A stretch of DNA of 64,000 bases from Lineus longissimus. Taxonomy: Eukaryota; Nemertea; Pilidiophora; Heteronemertea; Lineidae. Location: positions 3,784,001-3,848,000 of the forward strand of contig NC_088321.1 in NCBI RefSeq assembly GCF_910592395.1. Reading direction: 5' to 3'. Below, one piece after another: positions 34,457-45,019 of this stretch. How positions within the stretch are numbered: the stretch's first letter is position 1; each line of letters starts with the position of its first letter. The position numbers and the translations under genes are program-made. The notes beneath the pieces are model-generated. The model worked only from the letters and a program-made list of their open reading frames with translations. It ran no database searches and was not told where the DNA came from.

Positions 34457-36275
34457 TGGTCCCTGGACCATTTCATTTAGACATGTTTTACTCAACTTCA
34501 TCTCCAGTATGCTTCTCACTAGAAGCTTGTCAGCATCACTCATGTTGAGGTCCTTGGCTGACAACTCCAAGTTGCCTAGTTTGCATGCACTCCACCAAGA
34601 ACCTTGGACATCGCATACGGTTATTTCGATTGAACACTGGCTGCAGTCAACGTCGAAACAAGCGATCAGATTGTCCACTATTGTGGCTAAGTTTTCACCA
34701 ATTTGGTCAGTGTCCCCATGATACTTTTTAAACAGGGTATCGAAAATTGTGGATGCACGGATTGCAATGTCACTGGAGAGACATTTCTTCGCCTCTGCTG
34801 CATCAGGTGCCTTCATACCAGCAAACATTCCCTTTGAAAATTGGGCTCTCATGCCTTTATGAAATTGGGCTTGACCCAAATGATATGTATCCAACATCCT
34901 TTCTTGTGATCAGATTGTCCACTATTGTGGCTAAGTTTTCACCAATTTGGTCAGTGTCCCCATGATACTTTTTAAACAGGGTATCGAAAATTGTGGATGC
35001 ACGGATTGCAATGTCACTGGAGAGACATTTCTTCGCCTCTGCTGCATCAGGTGCCTTCATACCAGCAAACATTCCCTTTGAAAATTGGGCTCTCATGCCT
35101 TTATGAAATTGGGCTTGACCCAAATGATATGTATCCAACATCCTTTCTACTTTAAAGGCCTTCCCAAGAAAGGTGCTGAAAGCATCCTCCATGCCGGCAC
35201 TACATCTACCGTCACCGTCGGTTGTACAGCAATGAACAAGTAAGTGATTAGCTGCCAACTCTAAGCCAACCATATTACCAATGTCATATTCCCTGAGAAC
35301 TTGATAATCTGGAAGATTCGCCTTGCATCCATCATGTGCTTCATCTGTGCCACACTTTGGTTGGAACCCTCTTCCTAAAAGCCATGCACCCTTATAACAC
35401 AGTTTGTCTAGTATTCCTACTGCAATGATTTTGTGGGACGGTGTCTCATTTTCACGAACTAATCCCACCGCTTGAGTTGCGGTTTGACCGGGCCTACTTC
35501 GTCTGGCAATAGTAACACTATTGTAGACTGTATCCATTTGAACACTGACTCCTGATTGATCACATCTCATTCTTTTCACCTCTTTTAGATAATCCTGTTG
35601 TCTCTTCAAGTCCTCCTTATTCAGTTCAACAGTTTCCATCCCAACCCTGTTGACGGTGTTTTGTAAACTTGACTTCGACATTGGTGGAACATTTGCTATT
35701 GACAGTAATGTCCTAGTCTTTGATTGGCTACCAATTTCCTGAGAAGCCAGTGCCAATGCAACATTTATTTCACCCTGCTTTGCACCATGGCCTTGCTTCT
35801 CTATTTCATTATAGAGTTTAGAATAATGCTTCCCACAAGCAAAATTGCAATTTGCACACCTCAGTGTTCAGCGAGCACTAGCACCCTTCTTGATGTCATG
35901 TTCTATCTAAAACTTTGGAATGTCACAGTGACCAATAAAGTTAAAATGGAGTTCTGCACACCCATTCAGCATTTCAAGAATTTTAAATTTGCTGGCAATG
36001 ATGTTAATATCCTCAGTTAGTTTTACATCCGTATTGTCCTTTGCAGCATCCTGTCCCCTCCGGCGAAGTATCTTCAGTGGGCTGACCGTGTTCTCGACCG
36101 TCAGTGCATAGATTATCCCATCCGATCGCTCCCGCACAACATTGTTGTAATCCTCATGACTGAAACGAGACCAGCTACCATCGATTTTCTCTGGAGGCAT
36201 TGTCCTGCTGTAGGGCGAGTGGTAAGAGTGACCAACTTGAAATCCACGACTTGGCTTTTTGCTGAGCTTAGGCAT
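34457..36275 (-). pseudogene. Mutator-like DNA transposase, N-terminal and catalytic parts
   Basis: Read on the minus strand from an ATG at 36275 (MPKLSKKPSRGFQVGH, the usual opening of this family). CDIPKF at 35907 is followed by a stop, a CNFACGKHYSKLYNEIE zinc-like segment and EINVALALASQEIG. The 299-codon frame 35756-34857 then has PPMSKSSLQ, VQMDTVYNS (first Asp), a C..D..HDGCKANL zinc cluster, TTDGDGRCSAGM (second Asp) and ERMLDTYHLGQAQF, with the late CFDVDCSQC region in a second frame (34897-34457). It is broken by in-frame stops at about 35870-35905, by a 244 bp tandem duplication that shifts the frame, and by the insertion at 33.6-34.45 kb. Role when intact: cut-and-paste transposition of a MULE. 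Confidence 0.78.
34664..35148 (-). repeat. 244 bp tandem duplication inside the transposase
   Basis: 34664-34904 is repeated, essentially identical, at 34908-35148 (period 244, not a multiple of three). It therefore encodes the FDTLFKKYHGDTDQIG segment twice in different frames and disrupts the gene. The near identity implies a recent event or an assembly artefact. Confidence 0.9.
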
Positions 36276-36499
36276 CTTGAGTTGAAGTTTACTCTGTGGA
36301 GTCCACATGTAAAGTGACCCCCCCCCCCCCCCCCGAGCATACCTAGTTGAAGCTTGAGGATATTGGGATGGTTCATCATTGTGCTTCTTTGTACTGATGA
36401 GTTGCTGAGATAAACAAATATTTTAGCCATAACAAAAGTCTTATCCAAATGAAAAACAAACATGTAGTACACATGTGTCCTTTGGTCTTTCAAGTTTAG

Positions 36500-36760
36500 A
36501 ATGCGAGTAAATACGGTTTCTCAGGGTCAAAGGGGTGCACTTTGAATTGGCCACACATGCTCTTTGCTGGCCATGTGAAGTTCAAACTTGATAGGTAGGC
36601 AAGTGTGAATCTGAAGTAATCTGGAAATGTGACTTTTTGAAAATTCAGACTCAGTGTTCTTGAGACAATTTCTATAATCCGTTGTCATGGTAACTGCCCA
36701 AACTTAGAAACCTGGCCCTGGGACATCCAACATTGACCATATGAACTCAAAAACTCTTTC
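36500..36760. other. No recognised feature
   Basis: Nothing beyond ordinary sequence is seen between the end of the Mutator-like gene region and the SINE. Confidence 0.4.
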
Positions 36761-36764
36761 TTTC

Positions 36765-37113
36765 TAATAATAAATAATTATGAGACTTATATAGCACTAA
36801 ATCCAACTGGTTTCAGTCGCTCAAAGTGCTTCACATTACCCCTAGCTATTGGCCTGTACATTCTTAGTTCAAGCTCTACTCTCTGGGAGTATTACAGGTT
36901 CGAGCTACAGCTATACAGCGCTCAGGACTAACATTCATAGCGTGCCAACTCTGCCAGCTAGGTACACATTTACTCCTGGGTGGAGAGAAGCAAGTAGGGT
37001 TAAGTGCCTTGCTTAAAGACACAAAGACGAAACAGCAGTGACCCTTCTGAGAATCGACCAACGACCTCCTGATTATGAGACCGGTGCTCTAACCACTACG
37101 CCACTGATCTTCC
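36765..37113 (-). repeat. tRNA-Met-derived SINE with LINE-like tail
   Basis: On the minus strand, from 37113 down, the head reads GTGGCGTAGTGGTTAGAGCA (A box) then GGTCTCATAATCAGGAGGTC (an anticodon loop with CAT flanked as in elongator Met tRNA), followed by a degraded B box (GGTCGATTCTC). The body (about 37040-36840) has TTAAGCAAGGCACTTAACCC. The end (about 36850-36765) has GAAGCACTTTGAGC and GTGCTATATAAGT followed by an AATTATTTATTATTA tail, a form shared with CR1/L2-type LINE 3' ends, which would explain mobilisation. No target duplication identified. Confidence 0.85.
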
Positions 37114-37199
37114 CTATAATGATGTATATATCCTTTATTTCAAACTAACAGTGCTTGGTAGGATTTAATAATTTTTAACAGAAATATTACATGTTCGGT

Positions 37200-38300
37200 A
37201 TTTAAGAATTTGCCACGCCCACATCACTTCAACATAGAATTTGAGGCCGGACATAGCAAGAAGATGAACTCGAATAAAAATTTTACAATTCAATATAATT
37301 CAAAAGTTCCTTTTGCACAGTAATGTGGCCATCTAGGGGAATCTGAAAACAGCAGAACATTTGACCTGGGGCCAACATTGGTTCTCTAGTACTATTGGAA
37401 ACATGGCAGCATTCTTGCGGGAGACTTAAATGTAGACAGATTTTGTCTTATTTTCTCGACCCTTCACATTGTTTACACTTCTTTTGCATGTTTTTGAATC
37501 AGTTTTAAATGAATTATCATACATTTTAACCCTTAGCAGAGTTGCATTACTCATTCCATGCTATTGAACAGAAATCCAAAAATTGAGACTGATATGTAAT
37601 GTGTTGTAGGCCTATCCATAGTGTTGTATGTGATATACTTCATGCCTATGAACTGTACTATCAGTTGATTTAGGGCCTTACATGCAGTCAGAATTAGTCA
37701 TTTTATTTCAGACTCTTCTACTGGTTGCAGTATCCTGCAAGACCTGGGTCCTGTCAGTTCACTTCGCAATCTCTGATTGAGGCACTGATGCATCAGATCA
37801 CTCTTCAAGGACAAGGCTGTACCGGCACGATATATCCTCATCGGAGAATGTGACCAATTTAACATCTACTATCTGTTGAGGTGGATTCATAACAAAGCAT
37901 TTGAGCATTTTTTCTCTCTTTTTAATGGATCGACATATTTGTCGGATTTCAACGCATTTACAGAGTATAAGTGCAGACCCTTGCGGCATTGGGCACCAGA
38001 GCCAATGATGACATGTGCCAATATATTGTTATTTCTGATTACATGTATAGTCCTTGTATAAAACAAACAGTGCTCCATAGTATTAAGTCATATTTGACAA
38101 AATTATTAGCTCTTAAGTTTGGTTTAGCTTCAGAATTAAAAGGTGGGCGTGGCACATTCAGATATAGCTTTGAGTAGATGAACTCCTCAAATTTATTTAG
38201 AGGTCAATATTATTTAAAACTTTCTTTAGCAGACTGTTGTGAACTTCTAGGGGAATCGGGAAATGGCAGAAATTCTGACCTGGGGTCAAAACTGGCTCTC
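37200..38300. other. AT-rich stretch with a weak internal duplication
   Basis: A CTAGGGGAATCtGaaAacaGCAGAA..TTGACCTGGGG block near 37333-37372 recurs near 38245-38285 as CTAGGGGAATCgGgaAatgGCAGAA..CTGACCTGGGG, so parts of the same repeat appear twice. No gene was recognised. Confidence 0.5.
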
Positions 38301-38309
38301 TACTAGGGC

Positions 38310-38800
38310 AGAGACATGTATTCATCCACAGGCGGAAGTTTGGCACTGACAGTCATAGTCCGTACTGAACTGTGAAGCTGTGGTAAATACATGACTGTGA
38401 TGGGTGAAAGTGGATTTATTCTTCAATCTTTGGTGGATTCTTAATCTACAGAGCCAGGCCATAACAGGGATATAATTTTTGATAATTAATTTAAGGAAAT
38501 ATTGTGTCAGTGGCCAGTTTAGAACTTGTATTCTAATAGGCCCAGTCCGCAAGTGACGATTTGATGGCAATCCTGTACACAAATCAATTTTTCTCAGGCA
38601 ATCGATATTGGAATGTTTTGAAATTTTACTATTATTTTGATAAAAGCCTCTTCATAACACATATAAAATTTGGTGGGAATTAAAGCACCCTTGGTGTACT
38701 TTTTTCACCAACCTATGTTCATTAAAATGTACCACATAATGTACACGCTGGCTAATAGAGGTCTCTGGACTGCAAAAAAATTTTTGCGTCTCAGTAGTTA
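38310..38800 (+). repeat. Second copy of the Kolobok-like 3' part
   Basis: Follows 32115-32590 block by block: GTATTCATCCACAGGCGGAAG, GTGGTAAATACATG, TTTAGAACTTGTAT, TTCTCAGGCAATCGATATTGGAATG and CTCAGTAGTTAAAT. No transposase exons precede it in frame. Confidence 0.78.
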
Positions 38801-38939
38801 AATTGATTCATAGATACAGTAGTTGTCAGGTTCATAATAATGTTCAGTTATGGATAATTTGATTCTTTTCTGGTATTTTGATTGTGTACAACTCAAAATT
38901 TAGCAAGGGGGGATTTGCTGTGTATTCTACTCCTTGTAA

Positions 38940-39010
38940 TTCGCGCCTTACGTTGGTGGCGCCGTCTGTGTTAAGTTCAATAAACCTCGTTGTAGTTTCG
39001 GTATTGAGAA
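38940..39010 (+). promoter_or_regulatory. Possible polyadenylation region
   Basis: AATAAA (38981-38986) follows a GC-richer GTTGGTGGCGCCGTCTGTG patch and is followed by GT/T-rich sequence. It could be the 3' end of a decayed element or transcript; nothing upstream proves it. Confidence 0.25.
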
Positions 39011-39099
39011 TGGAACATTGTCTTTGTGTTCTTCCTTCTCATGGTGCTATTTAGGACCCACATATATAGTAAACCGAGTCTCTGTTGAACTTTGATCTA

Positions 39100-42000
39100 A
39101 AGGCCTCCAACCACTGCATGACAGAAGTCATTTTGTGGCTTGTTATCAAAAAAAAATTTGCAATGTAGATTTTGTGATCTTTGGGGGGTGCAAGAATGTA
39201 TTTTCAACGTCAAGTCCCCTCTGTACCACGATAGGAACGAAAAGAGGAAAAAGATAGCCGAAATCGCTACTGAATTGGACGTCACCGGTAAGGTTCACAT
39301 TGGTAATGTTGGAAAAATGCCCCGACCAATTTCAATACACGTTTACCCAAGAAATAAATGAACAAAATTTTACTATCCAGTTTAATATTATTTGCTTGGA
39401 AGACAATACAAGAAAATTGGATGTAAACCCTGTGATTTTAACGTAATTCATCCACTACTTATGAATCCATGTTGGTCGTTTAAATTTGAATGAGGACAGA
39501 GCAAATCGCACGTGGACCCATTTCCCTTTGCCTGGTACACAGGCTACAGGCAAAGATTCTGTGGCAAAGTGTGAAATGTCATTCATGTTGATTATACTTG
39601 AGTGCTTGTACTGTTTTAATACCCGCCGTTGTTTATGTTAACAGCAGATGACGCAATCAAGAAAATCGCATTCGTCTGGTTCGTCTTCACCGAATGATGA
39701 TAAATGAGAGACAGACATACCGATGCGACCAGTTCGGTGTCTGCCATGGTTATGAAATGTGACGTCGGTGTAGAAGAGTTTTGGTCATTGTTGACGTGGA
39801 ATGTCATGAATGTGTAGTGACAAGTCAACAACTGTGGAAAGTCACAAAAATATTTGTGGCAAATGGTGATTTCTGTGGCCTGTCGGGATCATTTTGTAGC
39901 AAATGTGTGCTACATTATTGACTATTGTCGAGTGTCACCTGGAAACATATGTTGCAGGTGCGTTTTGGACGTCCACATGTCTATCAGTGTGTGGAGAAAT
40001 TTCGACTCCTGTGGAATGTCACCAGAATGTCTTCTGTCGAAGGTGACTTTTGTAGCAGCTGATTTCTACTTTTGTCATGTAGTGTATGAAGGCCTTTAGA
40101 CCGTATTTGCGTCGTTAAGCGATTCTGAGACTATAAAAGAGGTCTCTATTGAACATTGAACTTCAAGCAATCAGTAATTGTGGTCATGTCGCGTTTTGTG
40201 CTCTGTGATGTGTCGTTATTTGTCACATCTTAAAAACAATTTCGCAAAAGTCTCTATTGAACTTTGAACTTCAAGCAATCAGTAACTGTGGTCATGTCTA
40301 CCGAATCAGGATCTTTCGATTTACCACTAAATGATGTGATGTGACGATCATCTTTATTGTACCTAAATCATTGCTCTCCGTTTTCTGTTGAGATACCATG
40401 TTTGCGGTTCCATATAGTGTTCAACTCATTGCCCTTTCAAAAATTTTGCTACAATTGGACTCAAAGTACTGAACTGTGGACTTCACTGACACATACGATC
40501 ATCGATTGTACAAAGGAAACAGCAGCCACTTTGTTGTAAATGAGATGCTTCTTGACCGCCGACTTGGCTGATAGTTATAACGACATCATTGGAGACTAAA
40601 TCTTATTCCTGAGCATAATCGGCGTTCATCATAGAGACAAGGGAGCCGCTATCAAATAGAATAGTAACAGTTTTGGAAGTTTCCGTTACGTACACGGCAT
40701 AGGTTTGAATTGAATAGTGGTCAAAAAGAGCCCTCTGCAAGAGATGATGATGGCTATAAGCACAAGACCAAAAGAACAATCAGCTGAGTTCTGTCGAGAA
40801 TTCGAAATATCATGACATATTTGAGATGACGTAACTTGACCACTAGCCGTGATTGTCACATTCACTGAGTATTTTGCATAAATAGGCTCTACACGACGAA
40901 TGTCTGCTCCCGCCACACGATGAATCATGATCTCACTTTTTATCCAGCCAGAGCATAAGAGTGTCATAGGTTTACTTGCATCGATGCACATTGTTATTTC
41001 ATCAGAACCATTTGTAACTGATCGATCCAACTGGCATGGCCTTCGCTATCAATTTGGTCGAAATCAAGAACCATGAATTACTATCTTCGAACTTGAACAC
41101 ACTTTGAAAGGCCACTTTAAACCTACCTCCACAGCTTCAGTCACCGCCGAAATGGGGGACGATCCCCAAAAAGTATTAATGCGAGACAATGTTGATTTAG
41201 TACGAGCAGCTGTCCTTTCTTTCCCAGTTAAGTCATGTTCAACAAATTCGAACAATGATCCAGACACTATAAAAACGTTCGAACCGTATCCTGTCGAAAC
41301 GATCAATTTAGTTTTTATTGTTCGTTCATTAAGACGTACTTAGTGACGAGGTCGATTGACGTTTTGACTGACTTGTACCAACGTCTCTTGTTTGTTCCCT
41401 ACGGGTTCGTCTTGAGCTGAGCCGTATTTCTAATGACGTTTGTCTCCTATGGAGACAGCGACCACGGTGTCCCAGCAAATCGATGGGCTGTACTCATGAA
41501 ACGATGGTTTAGTTTGGATCATGTGTATTAATGAAATGCATTGAGCACCGAATTAAAATTCGTTCGTTTTAAGGTTTGCTCACTAAATGTGAATATCAGA
41601 TAGTCTAGATCTGCTGACGCAAAATTGGATATATGAAAATTCTGATGAGGGTTCGAGCGAACCGAAATTGATCGTGGAATATGTATATAGTGTAAATAAA
41701 CGTCTACATCATGAAGATGTTAGCAACTTTCATTGCGTATATATGGTTGTAACGCTATATGAAAATTCGTTCCTATCATGATTATAATGAGATTATAATA
41801 CTGTCAAACGACTGATTATTTCGAGATAACATGTTAAAAAAATGTGTCAAACATTATATTACACGGATTACCTGTCCCACTTACACATTTTTAAGGTTAC
41901 GTACCTGAATTAAACCAATCAGCTCGCGGTTTCATTTTGAAATCAATGCCTGGTTTCACCATACCAGTTGAATGGTATTATTTTACATTTGAAATATAAT

Positions 42001-42590
42001 ACTAGTAGTTCTTCTTAACTTGAGAATTTGGTGTGTTGAAAATATTTCAGTCTAAGTTGCTTACTTAATGTGGTTCGGGGGCTTAGATTAACCCGTTGTG
42101 GTCAAAAAGCTGATTTGCGAGTTAAAAATGAATAAATGGCTTGACGTTCATTTCGAGTGCGTAACCTTTATCAGTGTTGTGTGACATAGCTTTTCGACAA
42201 CGCGGCCACTAAATAACGACGAGGAATGGTACTTCATCTTAAGTTATTTTCCAGAAATCAACTGGCATATATTATTCCGAACATAACTCTTGAGCCTAAT
42301 ACTTGCAGGGCAGAAAAAACCTCACCCAGGGCATAAATCCATGGAATATTTGACAGGTCATGACCATGATCATTTCAGGGTTTGGGGTCTGACGTTTTTT
42401 GGGTCGTTTTGTTTTTAATTCAACCGTCCAGTCACGTTTCCGGGCTTGGTGGGTTGACCTCTTGATTACAACCGACCACAATACAATGTAGTCGTTTGCT
42501 ATTTGACAAACCATTATACCACCGACAGCGAATTCGGTCACTATGGTATGAATCCTTATACATGTTATAAGGTAGGCATAAGCTGTTATT
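39100..42590. other. Mostly featureless; local duplication at 40143-40310
   Basis: TCTCTATTGAACATTGAACTTC...TGTGGTCATGTC at 40143-40190 recurs with few changes 108 bases later (40251-40298). Minus-strand frames 41306-41064 and 41030-40686 are in the same phase, separated by three stops. Further on, a frame with TVTILFDSGSLVSMM near 40675-40640 faintly resembles a retropepsin DSG site. These are too weak to call a gene. Confidence 0.35.
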
Positions 42591-42595
42591 GTTAA

Positions 42596-42826
42596 AGAGA
42601 TCCGGTCGTGCGGCTAGCTGAACGTAGTAAAAAGGACTAAATTGGTGGTTACCTCTGACATGTCTTAATGCAGTCCATTGACCGGTGTCAGTAATGTAAT
42701 GCAACGTTTTGCAATGTTACCGAGATGCCCAGCCAAATTAATCAACTATCTTAGGGGAACTCGAAACTGCTAACATTTCAATTCAAAAACTCTCCATTTT
42801 CATAAGCGTTTCTTGAAGGTTTCCTT
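42596..42826 (+). repeat. TTAA-type miniature element, family copy 2
   Basis: TTAA (42592-42595) precedes AGAGATCCGGTCGTG. Shared blocks are AACTAAATTGGTGGTTAC, GTAATGTAATGCAACG, AACTATCTTAGGGGAACTC and AACTCTCCATTTTCATAAGC, and the copy ends GGTTTCCTTTA just before the LINE at 42.84 kb. The right TTAA is mutated or lost. Confidence 0.7.
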
Positions 42827-42849
42827 TATGCGATAGGGCATGTTGCCGA

Positions 42850-43884
42850 GTGATCTCTGACTTGACCGGCAATGTGCAGATGGCGCCATTGTTTGATTTG
42901 TGCGAGATGACTACTGAGCAGATAAACAGGGGAGATGAAGTGTTGAATAGGCAGATAGAGAGGGGGGAAATTTTGACCCAAATAAGAAAATTGAAGCGGA
43001 GAAAGGCCAGTGGAGTTGACGGTATTACAAACAAACTTATCATTAACACCGGGGAGTATTTAATAGATTTTTATTATAATTTGTTTAACAGAATTTTGGA
43101 CAGTGGATGCATACCGACAAATTGGATTAATGGCATTATAAAACCAATCTATAAGAAAAAGGGTGATAGAACAAAGGGTGAGAATTACAGAGGTATTACT
43201 TTATTAAGCTGTTTAGGTAAATTGTTCACAGCTATTTTAAATAGCAGGTTAGACGAGTATGTGAATTTACACGAGGTATTAGGTGAAGAACAAACAGGTT
43301 TCAGATCAGGTTACTCTACCATGGACAATGTTTTTGTTCTGAAGTGTTTGATTGATTTGTATTTGAGTAAGGGCAAACGCTTATATGTGGTATTTATTGA
43401 TTTCAAACAAGCTTTCGATAAAATATGGAGGTTAGGACTTCGGCGTAAACTTATTGGAAATGGTATAAACGGTAAAATATTGAATGTCATGGTAAATATG
43501 TATGATAAAGCGAAATCGTGTGTTCAGATTAACAATAATAGATCAGATTATTTTCCGTGTTCCATAGGGGTTAGGCAGGGCGAAAATATGTCGCCACTCT
43601 TATTTGCGTTATATCTAAACGATTTTGAAATTTTTTTGATCGACCATGGTTTTAATGGTCCTTCTGATTTACATATCAATAGCCGATGTGAGTTTTTAGA
43701 CAACTTGGAGATTTTTTTGAAGCTGGCAATATTATTGTATGCGGACGATATGATTCTTATGGCAGATGATCCTAACGAGTTACAAAACGCCCTGAACTTA
43801 TTGCACGATTACTGTGAGGAGTGGCATCTGATCGTAAATATTAAGAAAACCAAGGCAATGATTTTTTTCTCGGGGAAAGCTTAG
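42850..43884 (+). CDS. LINE reverse transcriptase, first frame
   Basis: 344 codons. Landmarks: IRKLKRRKASGVDGITNKL (residues ~46-64), NGIIKPIYKKKGDR (RT box, ~97-110), NYRGITLLSCLGKLFT, EEQTGFRSGYSTMDNV, LYVVFIDFKQAFDKIW (first catalytic Asp), IGVRQGENMSPLLF and LLYADDMILMAD (the YADD Asp pair). A continuation with LNLLHDYCEEW and VNIKKTKAM follows. All catalytic residues are present. The frame ends through a one-base slip in the T run at about 43862-43868; the next frame picks up FFSRGKLR at that point. It would copy element RNA into DNA at a nicked target. The first Met is not the natural start, because the 5' part is missing. Confidence 0.92.
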   Translation: MISDLTGNVQMAPLFDLCEMTTEQINRGDEVLNRQIERGEILTQIRKLKRRKASGVDGITNKLIINTGEYLIDFYYNLFNRILDSGCIPTNWINGIIKPIYKKKGDRTKGENYRGITLLSCLGKLFTAILNSRLDEYVNLHEVLGEEQTGFRSGYSTMDNVFVLKCLIDLYLSKGKRLYVVFIDFKQAFDKIWRLGLRRKLIGNGINGKILNVMVNMYDKAKSCVQINNNRSDYFPCSIGVRQGENMSPLLFALYLNDFEIFLIDHGFNGPSDLHINSRCEFLDNLEIFLKLAILLYADDMILMADDPNELQNALNLLHDYCEEWHLIVNIKKTKAMIFFSGKA

Positions 43885-44932
43885 AGTAAATATACCGGAA
43901 TTTAGATATAATGGGGGTAGGGTCGAGTTGGTAGACCATTTCACATACTTAGGCGTAACATTCTCATATAATGGAAATTTTACGAGGGCAATAAAAGATA
44001 GATATAATAAAGGTATGAAAGCCATGTTTGGTGTACTGAGAGCGTGTAGAAGACTTTCTCTTACGGTCGAATTGAGTCTAGACATATTTGACAAAGTAGT
44101 CACACCAGTTTTGCTATACGGTAGTGAGGTGTGGGGTAACCAAAACACCGAGTTGCTGGACCGTGTACAAGTTAAATTTTGCAAATATTTGCTACGATTA
44201 CCGTTAAGAACTCCTACAGTAATGGTAATGGGAGAACTTGGGCGACACTCTTTGAAGATTCACATAGCCGTGCGAATGTTATCTTTTTGGAACAGACTCA
44301 GAATTGGAAAAACAGATAAATGGGCTTATATCTTTTATAACATAACTAGGGAGCATTTAGACAAGGGTTATTTAAACCAAGGCTGGTGTAAAAGTGTGAA
44401 AACTGTTCTAGACGGCTGTGGCCTCACTCAAATTTGGTATACTCCCGAGGTTTTGTCCCTACGAGAACTGAAAATTGTAGTTGAACAGATAATGAGAGAC
44501 CAGTGTGAACAACTATGGAGAAACGAGGTAAATAACGATTTCAGATGTATAATTTATAGAATGTTTAAACAAAACCTGAATATGGAGCCCTATGTTAAAA
44601 AATTACCATTATATCAAACGGTCAGTATTTGTAAATTTCGTACTGGATCTATAAAATTCCCAGAAACAGTAACCAGAATGTATAGAAATGAAACTGCAGA
44701 AAATATTTGTGGTCTTTGTGACCAGGTTTGTGTAAGAGACGATCTTCATTATTTTATTACGTGTCCGTATTTCCGTCACATGCGAGTAAGGTTGTTTCCA
44801 AACTTAAAAGAATTACCTCAGGTTTTTTATCATGAATTTTTCCATCGCATTATGACTAAATGTTCCCGGGTAAACTTAGACAATATTCATAGTTTTTGTA
44901 AAGAATTCATCAGCTTGGTCCACCATATGTAA
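43862..44932 (+). CDS. LINE RT C-terminal region with zinc-knuckle, second frame
   Basis: In the +1 frame from 43862 the protein continues seamlessly (VDHFTYLGVTFSYNG, CRRLSLTVELSLDIFDKVV, PVLLYGSEVWG, RTPTVMVMGELGRHSLKIH). Near the end it has ENICGLCDQVCVRDDLHYFI and CPYFRHMR, a CCHC-like zf-RVT pattern (C..C......H....C). The stop is at 44930-44932. Apart from the single-base shift the coding sequence looks intact, so either the insertion is recent or the T-run slip is a sequencing error. Confidence 0.88.
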   Translation, partial: FFSRGKLRVNIPEFRYNGGRVELVDHFTYLGVTFSYNGNFTRAIKDRYNKGMKAMFGVLRACRRLSLTVELSLDIFDKVVTPVLLYGSEVWGNQNTELLDRVQVKFCKYLLRLPLRTPTVMVMGELGRHSLKIHIAVRMLSFWNRLRIGKTDKWAYIFYNITREHLDKGYLNQGWCKSVKTVLDGCGLTQIWYTPEVLSLRELKIVVEQIMRDQCEQLWRNEVNNDFRCIIYRMFKQNLNMEPYVKKLPLYQTVSICKFRTGSIKFPETVTRMYRNETAENICGLCDQVCVRDDLHYFITCPYFRHMRVRLFPNLKELPQVFYHEFFHRIMTKCSRVNLDNIHSFCKEFISLVHHM

Positions 44933-44983
44933 ATGTTAAATCATGTAACCTCTTATACCCGAAAGGGTTTTTTGGAGAGAAAT

Positions 44984-45018
44984 AAATTATGTTATGTTAT
45001 GTTAATTATGTTATGCTA
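44984..45018 (+). repeat. TTATG microsatellite tail of the LINE
   Basis: AATAAATTATGTTATG and further TTATGTTA units end the element. Tandem short-unit tails replace poly(A) in several LINE clades. Confidence 0.85.
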
Positions 45019-45019
45019 A

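Noticed and set aside
40640-41345. Minus-strand retroelement or receptor gene
   Set aside because: In-phase frames are interrupted by three stops; the DSG-like retropepsin hint is in a different frame.
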